Source: Paracerasibacillus soli
Lineage (GTDB): Bacteria > Bacillota > Bacilli > Bacillales > Amphibacillaceae
Direction: 5' to 3' (one strand)
DNA: 64,000 nt
NCBI RefSeq assembly: GCF_034006335.1
Contig: NZ_JAWDIQ010000001.1
Numbering within the stretch: position 1 is the first letter of the stretch; every line of letters starts with the position of its first letter. Both the position numbers and the translations under genes were made by a program. The notes beneath the pieces are model-generated. The model was not told the origin of the DNA and did not search any database. It saw nothing but the letters and a program-made list of their open reading frames with translations. Of this stretch, positions 30,076 to 39,294 are shown piece by piece.

Positions 30076-30807
30076 CTATTGTTTAACATTTTTGGTAGCA
30101 AGATTCCACATTTGTTTCACTTCCTTCGGTGTCAACGCCCGAAATTCGCCAACACGTAAACCACGCAAAGTCAATAGTCCGTAGCTCTCACGTTTTAATT
30201 TGGTAACAGGATAACCAATTGTTTGCATCATGCGCCGAATATGTCTATTTTTCCCTTCGTTTAAAACAATTTCTAATACTGTACTATTACTTCGTTTATC
30301 AAAAGAAATAATCTTACTTCGAACAGCTCTTAATAAATCCCGTCCTTCTTTTACACCTTTACGCAATTGTGATAAATCCGTTTTCTGTACAATACCTTTT
30401 ACTTTGACCGTATAAACTTTTTCTATTTCATGCCGTGGATGCATAAGTAAGTTCGCAAATTCCCCATCATTCGTTAAGAGGATTAAGCCAGTTGAGTCAT
30501 AGTCCAGTCTTCCAATAGGAAAAAGACGTTCAGGAGTTTCAGTAAAGAAATCAGTTACCACTTTTCTCCCTTTATCATCCGTAACACTTGAAATAACCCC
30601 TCTTGGTTTATATAACATAAAATAAACGGGCATTTCCTTTTCTAGATTCACACCATTTACTTCAATTTTATCCTGTAATGATACTTTTGTTCCTAGCTCT
30701 GTCACAATTTTATTGTTTACTTTCACTTTACCTGCCACAATTAACTGCTCTGCTTTTCTTCTAGATGTAATCCCGCTTTGTGCAATTACTTTTTGTAGTC
30801 GTTCCAT
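30076..30807 (-). CDS. rluB: 23S rRNA pseudouridine synthase RluB
   Basis: Converts uridine 2605 (E. coli numbering) of 23S rRNA to pseudouridine. N-terminal S4 RNA-binding domain beginning MERLQKVIAQSGITSRRKAE, then the RsuA-family catalytic domain with GRLDYDSTGLILLTNDG containing the catalytic aspartate, and NEGKNRHIRRMM. About 243 residues. The ATG at 30807 is chosen by alignment; the frame is open 26 codons upstream, with lower similarity. It lies between resA and spmB, as in B. subtilis. Confidence 0.93.
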   Translation of the reverse strand: MERLQKVIAQSGITSRRKAEQLIVAGKVKVNNKIVTELGTKVSLQDKIEVNGVNLEKEMPVYFMLYKPRGVISSVTDDKGRKVVTDFFTETPERLFPIGRLDYDSTGLILLTNDGEFANLLMHPRHEIEKVYTVKVKGIVQKTDLSQLRKGVKEGRDLLRAVRSKIISFDKRSNSTVLEIVLNEGKNRHIRRMMQTIGYPVTKLKRESYGLLTLRGLRVGEFRALTPKEVKQMWNLATKNVKQ

Positions 30808-30935
30808 AGATTCCGTCATCCAATCATCTTTATTTTTGGCTATCTTCTCACAGTTTGCTGTTTTTAATAGAAGTAAAAACAACAACCTTTTTCGAAAACA
30901 GTCTTATTCTATCATCATTACGCAATAATTAATAA

Positions 30936-30960
30936 TAGCGTTAACAATATGTTAACGCTA
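30936..30960 (-). terminator. Terminator of dacB-spmA-spmB
   Basis: Perfect ten-pair stem TAGCGTTAAC / GTTAACGCTA with a five-base loop, followed on the minus strand by TTATTAATTATT, ten bases past the spmB stop. Confidence 0.75.
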
Positions 30961-30969
30961 CAACAATGC

Positions 30970-31499
30970 TTAACCAAATACAATTGTAACAATAATGACT
31001 GAAGCTATTATACCAACCAAGTCGGCAAGTAGTCCAACCTTAAGCGCATACCCCATCTTTCGTATTCCAACTGCTCCAAAATATATAGTTAAAATATATA
31101 ATGTTGTATCTGTACTTCCTTGCATGGTAGAGGCTAATCTTCCTAAGAATGAATCTTGGTCCGTGTGTATCGATTAACTCTGTCGTCATTCCTAAAGCTG
31201 CTGTTCCTGAAATAGGTCTTACGAGTGCGAGAGGAATAATCTGGCGGAATTCCGATAAAAGATAATATTGGCGAGATGAGATGAATAAAAGCTTCCAGTG
31301 CACCGGAACTTCTTAATATTGAAATGGAGACTAACATGCCTAGTAAAAAAGGAAGTAAAGAAACGGCCATCTTCACGCCTTCTTTTCCTCCTTCGACAAA
31401 TAATTCATAGGCAGGCAGTTTTTTCTTCATCGCTACCAATAGTATGATCAAGATAAAACAAGGTATAATCCATGAACTTATCATTGTAATGATACCCAT
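30970..31499 (-). CDS. spmB: Spore maturation protein B (two frameshifts)
   Basis: Integral membrane protein needed with SpmA for spore core dehydration. Nucleoside-transporter-like fold; the blocks PISGTAALG, GRLASTMQGSTDTT and IYFGAVGIRK match SpmB. Two bases are missing near 31240 (restored IPPEIIPLALVRP) and one is extra near 31156 (restored HGPDSFLGRLAS). The corrected protein has 176 residues, 178 in B. subtilis. The ATG at 31499 has GGAGG seven bases upstream and begins one base after the spmA stop. Confidence 0.92.
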
Positions 31500-31500
31500 T

Positions 31501-32085
31501 TTACTTCCTCCGTATACTTTTATAGTAATAGAAGCGGTCAATTAATAGGGCACTCGTAGTAGAAATAATGGTAGCGATGATTGTTGTTCCAACGATTTCT
31601 GTAGGTTCTACTGAGCCATATTGCATGCGTATAGCAATGACTGTTGTGGGAATCAGTGTTAATCCAGATGTATTTAAAGCTAAAAACGTAATCATTGAAC
31701 GCGAGGCTTCTTGTGTACCGCTTAACTTTTTCATTTCCTCCATTGCTTTTAATCCCATTGGGGTAGCTGCATTACCAAGTCCAAACAAATTAGCGGTTAT
31801 ATTCGATAAAATATACCCAATAGCAGGATGATCTTTCGGTAACTCAGGAAAAAGCCTCACGATAATAGGGCGAAATAAGTTAGCCAACATCTGAAGTATT
31901 CCTGCCTTCTCGGCTACTTTCATCATCCCCATCCAAAATACTAGAATACTAATGAGGCCTATTGTTAAAGTTACTGCATCATTGGCACTTGTAAATATAG
32001 CTTTATTCACATCTTCTATTGTACCGTTAAACAATGCATAGACAATTCCAGCAATAGCCATGCATGCCCAAATAATATTAACCAT
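31501..32085 (-). CDS. spmA: Spore maturation protein A
   Basis: Integral membrane partner of SpmB, 194 residues with about five helices. Conserved segments FWMGMMKVAEKAGI and NLFGLGNAATPMGLKAM are present. Together with SpmB it affects spore core water content and heat resistance in B. subtilis, by an unclear transport role. It starts directly at the dacB stop (TAA then ATG), so the three genes form one translationally linked operon. Confidence 0.95.
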   Translation of the reverse strand: MVNIIWACMAIAGIVYALFNGTIEDVNKAIFTSANDAVTLTIGLISILVFWMGMMKVAEKAGILQMLANLFRPIIVRLFPELPKDHPAIGYILSNITANLFGLGNAATPMGLKAMEEMKKLSGTQEASRSMITFLALNTSGLTLIPTTVIAIRMQYGSVEPTEIVGTTIIATIISTTSALLIDRFYYYKSIRRK

Positions 32086-33185
32086 TTATATCAAACCCAT
32101 TACACTTTTATATATCGCCATTACTTGAGAGAGGAAACTTTCTTCGTCCATACTACCTTTACGAAAAATATCTACTTCCATGATAGGTTGCCCATCGAGG
32201 TAAATTATTTCATTACCTAAAATATCAGTTTCTTCATCGTTATACATTGGTTCAAATCTCTTCATCATGTTACGCAGTTCGGTTGCCATGAGCGGATAAT
32301 TCACATCTTCTAAAATATATCCTTTCATTCGCTTACTTTTTACTGAATCACCAGACACTTCGTATATATTTTCTCCTTTGTTAATCAAGGGGTGTAACTT
32401 AAAATTTTTAAAACCCCATTCAAACATTCCCATATGATCATTCCAATCATCAGAAGCATTTAGTGTTACAGCAATAAGGTCCATTTTATTTTTTTGTGCT
32501 GAACTTACAAGCGTTCTTCCCGATATTTTTGTGAAACCTGTTTTTCCTCCTGTGCAAGCATCGTAATAGGATGTTAATAACTTGTTCTTGTTACGCCACG
32601 CATATGAACGTTTTTCTGCTTTATACATTTCCATCCAGAAATTTCCCGAAACACATCATTATCCATCGCATAGCGCATTAAAATTGCCATGTCATAGGCA
32701 GAGGAGTAATGATTTTCTTCATGTAATCCATGAGGGTTTTTAAAGGATGTATTTTCCATTCCCAACCACTTTGCCTTTTCATTCATCAAATATACAAAAC
32801 CTTCAACACTACCACCAATATGTTCGCTTATTGCAACTGCTGCATCGTTTCCAGAACGGAGCATTAATCCGTAGACTAAATCTTTAATTGACATTTTCTC
32901 CCCTTGTTCTAAATAAATAGATGACCCTTCCGTATAAATAGCACGTCTGCTTGCCGCAGTCATGTCATCCATCATCCCGGATTCAACGGCAATAATTGCG
33001 GTCATGATTTTTGTTATACTAGCAATTGGACGTTGGTCATGAGCATTTTTTTCAAACAATACTCTACCAGTGGACTGTTCGATTAATATTGCGTTTTGTG
33101 CAGATACTGTAGGTTGTGGGGTTTGTCCAAATGCTGTAGTTACAGTACTTAAAAGTATAATAATTACTAACATCAAGGTGCGCAT
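32086..33185 (-). CDS. dacB: Sporulation D-alanyl-D-alanine carboxypeptidase DacB, frameshifted
   Basis: Penicillin-binding protein 5* that trims peptide stems of spore cortex peptidoglycan and so lowers cross-linking. Signal peptide (residues 1-21), active-site SITK near residues 56-59, SGN in LRSGNDAAV and KTG in TGGKTGFT. One base is missing near 32634; restored, REISGMEMYKAEKRSY is continuous and the protein is 366 residues (382 in B. subtilis). The ATG at 33185 has GGAGG seven bases upstream. Confidence 0.93.
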
Positions 33186-33264
33186 CCTAAATCCTCCCAT
33201 GGTTTTTCTATCTGTACATTTTATGCAACACGCTTGTCTATATGATTAATTTTACATAAATTTA

Positions 33265-33295
33265 AAAACCCATCTACTTATACAGAGATGGATTT
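33265..33295 (-). terminator. Terminator of scpAB
   Basis: Stem AAATCCATCT / AGATGGGTTT on the minus strand followed by TT; it overlaps the scpB stop. Confidence 0.75.
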
Positions 33296-33875
33296 AATTT
33301 GAATGTTCATTTAGTTTTTCAAAAAATAAATCTGCTTCTTGCTCGATATCCGTATCGTCCAAATTCTCAGGTAGAGGGGGTAATTCGTCCAGTGAAGTTA
33401 AACCAAAATATGTTAAAAAGTCTTTACTCGTTCCAAATAAAACTGCCCTTCCAACCCCATCTCTCCTGCCAGTTTCTTCAATAAGTGATCTAGCAAGTAA
33501 AGTCTGTACAGGCCGATCACTTTTAACTCCTCTAATATCATCAATCTCTGTCCGCGTAATTGGTTGTTTATAGGCGATAATTGCTAAAGTCTCCAATGCC
33601 GCTTGTGAGAGTCTTGACATTTGCGGTGTATCCAATAATTTTTTATAAAAATGGCTATGCTCAGGTTTTGTTGTAAGATGATATACTTCATTTGATTGCA
33701 TAATCATCATGCCACGTTCTGCATGCTCATAATCATATTTCAGTTCATCAATATAATGTAAAATTGTATCGACATTCGTTTCTAGTATCCTTGCTATCTG
33801 TTTAGCTGTGATCCCTTCATCACCACTTGCAAACAGAAGCCCTTCAATTACTGCTTTAAAACTTGGATGTTCCAT
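33294..33875 (-). CDS. scpB: Segregation and condensation protein B
   Basis: Kleisin-interacting subunit of the SMC-ScpA-ScpB condensin; a dimer of winged-helix domains. 193 residues with VIEGLLFASGDEGIT at the start and the highly conserved ALETLAIIAYKQPITRTEID and GRRDGVGRAVLFGTS blocks. It follows scpA by 21 bases, the standard arrangement. Start supported by AAAGG upstream. Confidence 0.96.
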   Translation of the reverse strand: MEHPSFKAVIEGLLFASGDEGITAKQIARILETNVDTILHYIDELKYDYEHAERGMMIMQSNEVYHLTTKPEHSHFYKKLLDTPQMSRLSQAALETLAIIAYKQPITRTEIDDIRGVKSDRPVQTLLARSLIEETGRRDGVGRAVLFGTSKDFLTYFGLTSLDELPPLPENLDDTDIEQEADLFFEKLNEHSN

Positions 33876-33896
33876 ATTAAAACCTACCTTTTACGT

Positions 33897-34629
33897 CTAC
33901 TCGTAAGGAAAAAGAAGTATTTGTTCAAACGGCTTTTCTTGCTTACAAATAATATTTCCTTTTTTCATTAATTCCAAAATCGCCATAAATGTCACAACGA
34001 TATGAGAACGTGTTGGATATGGGAACAAATTATCAAAAACTGTTCCATTAGGAGCTTTAGATAAGATATCTAGCACCTCTTCCATTCTTTGTTCAATTGG
34101 GATTTCCGCACGATGTACACGAGTTTCAAGAGGTTGTTTCCACTTCTTCCGCTTAAAAACTCGATCAAGCGCATCAATCATCGTATATATTGAAACATCG
34201 CCCTGTTTTACTACGGCTTGCACTTCATCTTGCTCTAGGACATACGGTGGTCTCGTATATATTTGATTTGCATCAATTTCCTTGTCTTTCAATGTTGTGG
34301 CTGCTTCCTTAAATGTTTTATATTCTATTATCCTTTTAATAAGTTCTTCTCTGGGGATCCTCTTCATATTCATCTATATCATTATCGAGCTCTTGCTTCG
34401 GTAATAACATATTACTTTTTATGGCTAATAATGTTGCAGCCATCACTAAATATTCACTTGCAATATTTAACTCTAAATGTTGCATTGTATGGATATAATG
34501 CATATATTGTTCACTTATTTCAGCCATCGGAATATCATAAATATCAATCTCGTATTGATTAATTAAGTGGAGCAGCAAATCAAGGGGTCCTTCAAACGAA
34601 TCTAACTTTACTTTATATGTTTCAACCAT
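33897..34629 (-). CDS. scpA: Segregation and condensation protein A, frameshifted
   Basis: Kleisin that bridges the SMC heads in the bacterial condensin, needed for chromosome segregation. N-terminal block FEGPLDLLLHLI and ASEYLVMAATLLAIKS are intact, and the C-terminal winged helix (SHIVVTFMAILELMK) follows. A four-G run at 34353-34356 has one extra base; corrected, EYEEDPREELIKRII is continuous and the protein is 243 residues. The ATG at 34629 has GGGAG seven bases upstream; the frame is open further upstream without a site. Confidence 0.94.
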
Positions 34630-34753
34630 AAATATTCTCCCTTTAATCAAAATAAATATTGATTTTGTCATAACCGCCCATACATCATGCAATCGTCTTA
34701 CATAGATTATTAACGTAAGATAAATGATAAATTATTTAAAAGGAGGAATTTTG

Positions 34754-34843
34754 ATGAGTGCAGGATACGGTTACGGTGGAGGATTTGCTCTAATCGTTGT
34801 ATTGTTCATTCTATTAATCATTGTTGGTGCTGCATGGTTCTAA
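34754..34843 (+). CDS. YjcZ-family sporulation micro-protein
   Basis: A 29-residue ORF with a strong AAAGGAGG ribosome site. The product is a Gly/Tyr-rich head (GYGYGGGFAL) followed by a single hydrophobic helix ending GAAWF, the typical form of YjcZ/SscA-type sporulation proteins, several of which exist in Bacillaceae and are linked to spore coat assembly. It lies alone on the plus strand between scpA and ribT and has its own terminator. Too short for most gene callers. Confidence 0.88.
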   Translation: MSAGYGYGGGFALIVVLFILLIIVGAAWF

Positions 34844-34874
34844 GTTAATCCCAATACCAAATGTAATAAAGATG

Positions 34875-34903
34875 AAAAATCCAGCCTGCGTGGCTGGGTT
34901 TTT
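34875..34903. terminator. Bidirectional terminator between the YjcZ-like gene and ribT
   Basis: Stem CCAGCC / GGCTGG extended by A/T runs on both sides, with a five-base loop. Confidence 0.88.
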
Positions 34904-34923
34904 CTCTTTAAACATTTTACTTA

Positions 34924-35286
34924 CTATGCTTCTTCCTCGCTACATTTCAAAAAGAAATTTTCTATATCATCACTTGCACATATGGTATGTTCATCTTTAT
35001 ATAGCTTTTTTATTTCTTGTACCATCTTTTTTCCTATACCCTGATAGCGGTGTGATGGATCAACTGCTAAATGTTTAATCATCATTTTATTTTGCTCACC
35101 CATTTTTTGCAAACCAATCACACCAATCATAGCATCTACTTCTTTCCATAAATATAGATGATAATCAGGGTTTTGTTCATATTCTGTAATTGTTTTTTGC
35201 AAAATCTTAATGTCCTTTTCTTGTGGCATAAATGATAATAAGCCCATGGCAATTTTTTCAAAGTTCCTTTTGTAGCGAATTAACAT
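34924..35286 (-). CDS. ribT: RibT, GNAT-family acetyltransferase
   Basis: A 120-residue GNAT protein; LAVDPSHRYQGIGKKMV is the acetyl-CoA-binding motif A. The N-terminus LIRYKRNFEKIAMGLLSFMP matches B. subtilis RibT closely. In B. subtilis it is the last gene of the riboflavin operon ribDEAHT, and its substrate is unknown. Here no rib biosynthesis gene is adjacent: the flanks are a micro-gene on one side and membrane protein genes and ppiB on the other. Confidence 0.9.
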   Translation of the reverse strand: MLIRYKRNFEKIAMGLLSFMPQEKDIKILQKTITEYEQNPDYHLYLWKEVDAMIGVIGLQKMGEQNKMMIKHLAVDPSHRYQGIGKKMVQEIKKLYKDEHTICASDDIENFFLKCSEEEA

Positions 35287-35330
35287 ATTAATCCCTCATT
35301 AAATTAATCATCGTCCAGCTTTTATTTTAA

Positions 35331-35432
35331 TTAAAAAACGAACACAATCCAATAGATAACTCCCCAAATTAAACTAAGTGCGAGTAAACTGATGAATAGT
35401 ATGATGTTTCTTTTTCTTTGATTCAACGTCAT
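35331..35432 (-). CDS. 33-residue single-helix membrane peptide
   Basis: ATG at 35432 preceded by AAAGGA at suitable spacing, ending with TAA at 35331. The product has a polar, basic head (TLNQRKRN) and one transmembrane helix, with a tryptophan-rich end. It lies on the same strand in the gap between the M50-like gene and ribT. I recognise no family. The ribosome site and amphipathic layout are the only support. Confidence 0.45.
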   Translation of the reverse strand: MTLNQRKRNIILFISLLALSLIWGVIYWIVFVF

Positions 35433-35493
35433 ATCATCCTTTTTTTATATATCTATGTATGACAATAAATACCTAGGTTTCCCCTCAAAATAT

Positions 35494-35946
35494 CTATTTT
35501 CTGGTAACTAATGATGCTAGAATAATATAGCCATCCGAACATTTTCCTTTAATCTTATACGGAATTAAGTTCACAATTCCTAACCAAATATTAAATAAGA
35601 AAAATAGTAAAATTATATTATAACTGTATTTCATGTAAATAATGATACATATATTAGCAAAGAGTACATTGAATAATGGTCCAAAAATTGAAATCCATAT
35701 TCTTTCTAGCCGATTAAAATTTCTGTCGCGAGAAGTCATTGTAGATCCACTAATAAAAAAAATAGTTCGCATGATGATTGTGATACCCTTGACTTTAAAC
35801 GTAAAACGATCCTTGCCTATACCTAGCGTTAGGGTCAATTGATTGGCATTCACTGTTTTTGCTCCAATCAAATGACCCATTTCATGTATCCATACACTAA
35901 TCGGTGCTACTATCACTATTAGTAAAATAATGAGCGTGATGTCCAT
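35494..35946 (-). CDS. M50-like site-2-protease-type membrane protein
   Basis: A 150-residue polytopic membrane protein with a zinc-protease motif HEMGH at residues 21-25, embedded after the first hydrophobic helix, and NLIPYKIKGKCSDGY near residue 127, which resembles the NxxPxxxxDG second zinc motif of M50 intramembrane proteases. It is shorter than RseP/SpoIVFB and lacks PDZ or CBS domains. The start lies four bases past the ppiB stop with little ribosome site, so translation is probably coupled to ppiB. Substrate unknown. Confidence 0.7.
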   Translation of the reverse strand: MDITLIILLIVIVAPISVWIHEMGHLIGAKTVNANQLTLTLGIGKDRFTFKVKGITIIMRTIFFISGSTMTSRDRNFNRLERIWISIFGPLFNVLFANICIIIYMKYSYNIILLFFLFNIWLGIVNLIPYKIKGKCSDGYIILASLVTRK

Positions 35947-35949
35947 AGA

Positions 35950-36387
35950 CTACGCAGATAAAATTTTAACCTCTGTCATTTTATCGCCATTTTTCATTTG
36001 TTTCACAAATTCCATACCAGATGTAACTTGCCCAAATACAGTATGAACACCATCAAGATGCGGCTGAGGTTCGTGTACGATAAAAAATTGACAACTTCCA
36101 GTATCTCTACCTGCATGAGCCATTGATAAAGTACCTTCTACATGTTTATGTGGGTTACCCTCAGTCTCACATTTAATCGTGTACCCAGCATTACCAGTAC
36201 CGTTTCCAACTGGACAACCACCTTGACTTACAAATCCTGGAATAACGCGATGAAATGTAAGGCCATCGTAAAACCCTTCATTAATAAGCTTTTCAAAATT
36301 AGCAACTGTTTGTGGTGCTTCATTATCAAATAGTTCAAACTCTATTTTGTTTCCATTTTCCATTACTATATAACCTTTTTTATTCAT
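35950..36387 (-). CDS. ppiB: Cyclophilin-type peptidyl-prolyl cis-trans isomerase
   Basis: Cytosolic cyclophilin catalysing proline isomerisation. FHRVIPGFVSQGG (catalytic arginine), GSCQFFIV and HTVFGQV are present. 145 residues, normal for PpiB. The ATG at 36387 is preferred because GAGG lies nine bases upstream; an ATG three codons earlier is too close to that site. It lies between lysA and the M50-like gene, on the same strand. Confidence 0.95.
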   Translation of the reverse strand: MNKKGYIVMENGNKIEFELFDNEAPQTVANFEKLINEGFYDGLTFHRVIPGFVSQGGCPVGNGTGNAGYTIKCETEGNPHKHVEGTLSMAHAGRDTGSCQFFIVHEPQPHLDGVHTVFGQVTSGMEFVKQMKNGDKMTEVKILSA

Positions 36388-36496
36388 TATAACCATCCTC
36401 TATTTTAAAATTACCTATTCTTATCTATCTTATCATTTATGGAACAATATGAAAAGTACAAGAATCCATATGATGAAAGAGAATCATCCTCATTAA

Positions 36497-37807
36497 TTAC
36501 TTTAAATAAGATAAATCATGTTGTACAACATCAATATAGGTTTCTCGTTTAACAACTAACTGATGCTGCCCATTTTCAACAAATACAACAGCAGGTCTTG
36601 TAAAACGATTATAATTATTAGCCATTGAATAGCCATATGCGCCTGTGGATAATACTGCTAGTATATCATTTTGGTCAGTCTTTTGTAGATTTATATCATA
36701 AATTAACATATCCCCTGATTCACAACATTTCCCAGCAATAGAAACAAGTTCTGTTCTAGCATCATTTGCACGATTTGCTACTATCGCATCATATTTTGCT
36801 TGATATAACGCAGGTCGCAAATTATCCGTCATGCCACCATCCACTGTAATATATTTTCGAATACCGGGAATGTCCTTCATAGACCCTATTTTATATAAAG
36901 TGATGCCAGCATCTCCCACAATCGATCTTCCAGGTTCAATCCATATTTCAGGCATTGGAATTTTAATTTGCTCTACATGATGTTTCACAGCTTCAATTAA
37001 TGCTTCCACATATTCATGACGTGGCAAAGGCTGATCTTCATCCGTATAACGGATACCAAATCCTCCACCAAGATTCATCACTTCTGGAGTGAATTGATAT
37101 CTTTTTTGCCAATCTGCGATAACTGAAAATAGCATACTGGTTGCTTTTATAAATCCTTCTGTTTCAAATATTTGTGAACCAATATGACAGTGCAAACCTT
37201 TTAAACGTAGCTGTTTATGATTTCTAATTTCTAAAAAGGCTTGTTCAGCTTGTCCGTTATGTATGTTAAAACCAAACTTGGAATCCTCATTTCCTGTCAT
37301 AATGTATTCATGGGTATTAGAACGAAGACCAGGCGTTACTCTCATGAGAACATCTACTTCTTGATTATACACCTCCAAGAGTTCACCTAATAATGATATT
37401 TCATAAAAATTGTCAATTACGATACATCCAACACGGTGCTTCAGTGCCATTTCCAATTCACTTCTACTTTTATTGTTTCCGTGAAAATGTATTTTTTCTG
37501 GTGGTACACCTGCCTGGAGCGCTGTGTACAACTCTCCTTTTGAAACGACATCAACCGCTAATCCCTCTTGATGCACCACTTGCAATATTGCAATGCTTGA
37601 AAATGCTTTACTAGCATATGCGACTTGTGCAGTTATGCCATGTTTCTTAAATGTATCCACAAAAGCACGACAATTTTTTCGGATATGTGCCACATCATAC
37701 ACATATAGAGGTGTACCATATTGTTTTACTAATGATACGGTATCTACTTCACTGACAGTTAGATTCCCTTGCTCATTTATTTGAAACGGATAATGTTCAA
37801 GCTCCAT
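36497..37807 (-). CDS. lysA: Diaminopimelate decarboxylase
   Basis: PLP enzyme converting meso-diaminopimelate to L-lysine, the last step of lysine synthesis. The PLP lysine is in QVAYASKAF near residue 65; HCHIGSQI, NLGGGFGIRY, and EPGRSIV bind cofactor and substrate; the second active-site cysteine is in GKCCESGD. Length 436 is typical. In B. subtilis lysA lies beside the spoVA operon; here a plus-strand YIEGIA pair is inserted between them. Confidence 0.96.
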   Translation of the reverse strand: MELEHYPFQINEQGNLTVSEVDTVSLVKQYGTPLYVYDVAHIRKNCRAFVDTFKKHGITAQVAYASKAFSSIAILQVVHQEGLAVDVVSKGELYTALQAGVPPEKIHFHGNNKSRSELEMALKHRVGCIVIDNFYEISLLGELLEVYNQEVDVLMRVTPGLRSNTHEYIMTGNEDSKFGFNIHNGQAEQAFLEIRNHKQLRLKGLHCHIGSQIFETEGFIKATSMLFSVIADWQKRYQFTPEVMNLGGGFGIRYTDEDQPLPRHEYVEALIEAVKHHVEQIKIPMPEIWIEPGRSIVGDAGITLYKIGSMKDIPGIRKYITVDGGMTDNLRPALYQAKYDAIVANRANDARTELVSIAGKCCESGDMLIYDINLQKTDQNDILAVLSTGAYGYSMANNYNRFTRPAVVFVENGQHQLVVKRETYIDVVQHDLSYLK

Positions 37808-37957
37808 TTAGAATTTCCTCTCTTCACTAGATTAAAAATACTTTATCATATTTGTACTAAAAAACAAAACAATCGATCGAATGTCCCATCATTAAGTTCG
37901 CATAATAACAATTGCTCTGTGAAAAATAAACACATGTCAATAATTGGAGTGAACAAG

Positions 37958-38856
37958 TTGTTTAAAATATTAGCGGAGCCTATTTATGTAGGGGTGATGA
38001 TTGGTTTAATATTCGGTATTATTTCACGTGTAATCATGCTGCGAACAGATTACCGACAATATCCAACATATCCTCACGGGAAAATTATTCATTTATCTTT
38101 AGGAATTATTGCAGCTGGGCTTGGAGCCATTGTTATCCCGGCACTATTAGCAAAAGAATATACACTGTAACTTTTTTAGCTTTAGCTGCACAGCAATTTC
38201 GTGAAGTTAGGAACATGGAACGAGAAACATTAAAAAACATTGATGAAAACGAGCTTGTCCCTCGGGGAGCGATGTATATTGAAGGAATTGCGATGGTTTT
38301 TGAAGGAAGAAACTATCTCGTTATTTTCAGTGCGCTAATTGCATCCATGTTTACAATTTTATTTGCATGGTATTGGGGAGTAATTGCTGGAATTCTTTCA
38401 TTATTCGTTGCGAAGTTTTTTCGGTCAGGTAAAAGTATTTCACACATTGCCGAGGTTGAACTTGGAGAAGTCTCGATTAATGGTCCTAATTTGTTCGTTG
38501 ATCATATACAAATGATGAACATAGGATTGCAACAAAACAAGCAAATCATCCAAAAACATGGTGTTGGCCTTCTTATTAAGCCCAAAAATAAAAATGCAAA
38601 GGTTACAATATCTAGTCCAGGTCAAAGACAAGCCATTATCCATAATTTATCTACTATTATGGGGGTTTATCGGGATTCAGATGAACCAGCTCTTGTACCA
38701 ATGGCAAAAATCGACTTAGATTCAGGAAATGTGGCAGTGTTTATATTACCTCGCGAAAAAAATCCTGACCAAATTATACAAGTTGTAAAAGGTGCTCCTT
38801 TATTAGAGAGTTCTGTCCGCCTCCCTTCAGAATCTAAACGAAAAGGAGGAAGATAA
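37958..38856 (+). CDS. YIEGIA-domain membrane protein, frameshifted
   Basis: Named for its motif: YIEGIAMVFEGRNYLVIFSA occurs near residue 105. The N-terminal half has four or so membrane helices; the C-terminal half (from about 150) is soluble and includes a GVGLLIKPKNKNAKVTISSPGQ region. One base is missing near 38165; restored, AKEYTAVTFLALAAQQFREV joins the parts to 299 residues, ending at 38856. The start is TTG at 37958 with GGAGTG upstream. The stop overlaps the next gene as TAATG. Members occur in sporulating Firmicutes; function is not known to me. Confidence 0.82.
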
Positions 38857-39044
38857 TGGCTAAAATTTTAGCAATTGTTACGACAGCACATCAGGGGATC
38901 AACAATGGTGGTGTACCAACATTTAATGTGAATAACAAAGAAGAATTTGAGGAAATCTCCTTAAAATTAGAGAAGATATTGAATGCAACCGCTCACTTAT
39001 TAGACGGTGAAACAATGATTATCGTAGAACACCATAACGAATAA
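38856..39044 (+). CDS. Small partner of YIEGIA protein (capping complex subunit type)
   Basis: A 62-residue soluble protein starting MAKILAIVTTAHQG and ending LLDGETMIIVEHHNE. Families of this size are annotated in databases as the capping complex subunit for YIEGIA; that name is from memory. The start overlaps the YIEGIA stop (TAATG) with AAGGAGG upstream, so the two are translated together and probably interact. No catalytic motif is visible. Confidence 0.78.
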   Translation: MAKILAIVTTAHQGINNGGVPTFNVNNKEEFEEISLKLEKILNATAHLLDGETMIIVEHHNE

Positions 39045-39239
39045 AGCTTCAATCGGCAAAAGTTTCTGCACCATCCTATCTTGAACGAATTGAACTTTTA
39101 CTGGACTGTTGATTCCCTCAGCCTTCTATTTATTTTGAAGCAAGGGTCTCTTATAACTGTCTAGTTTCCGTCAGAGAGATTCCATTTACTCATAAAGAAA
39201 CTGATATAAGTAATCCAAAGAGGTTGAGACAACCAAAAG

Positions 39240-39275
39240 GGTCAGACCCCGGACGAGGGAGTCTGACCTTATGTC
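39240..39275. terminator. Strong hairpin between the YIEGIA pair and spoVAF
   Basis: GGTCAGAC / GTCTGACC (39240-39247, 39261-39268) extended by CCC / GGG with a one-base bulge. A T-rich run follows about ten bases downstream on the plus strand. The genes converge here, so it may serve both. The preceding AGAGGTTGAGACAACC resembles dispersed Bacillaceae intergenic sequence. Confidence 0.65.
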
Positions 39276-39294
39276 TTGATCTTTTTTAATTGAT

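Noticed and set aside
39235..39285. An attenuator or riboswitch before spoVAF
   Set aside because: The hairpin lies at the 3' ends of two converging transcripts, so a terminator role explains it.
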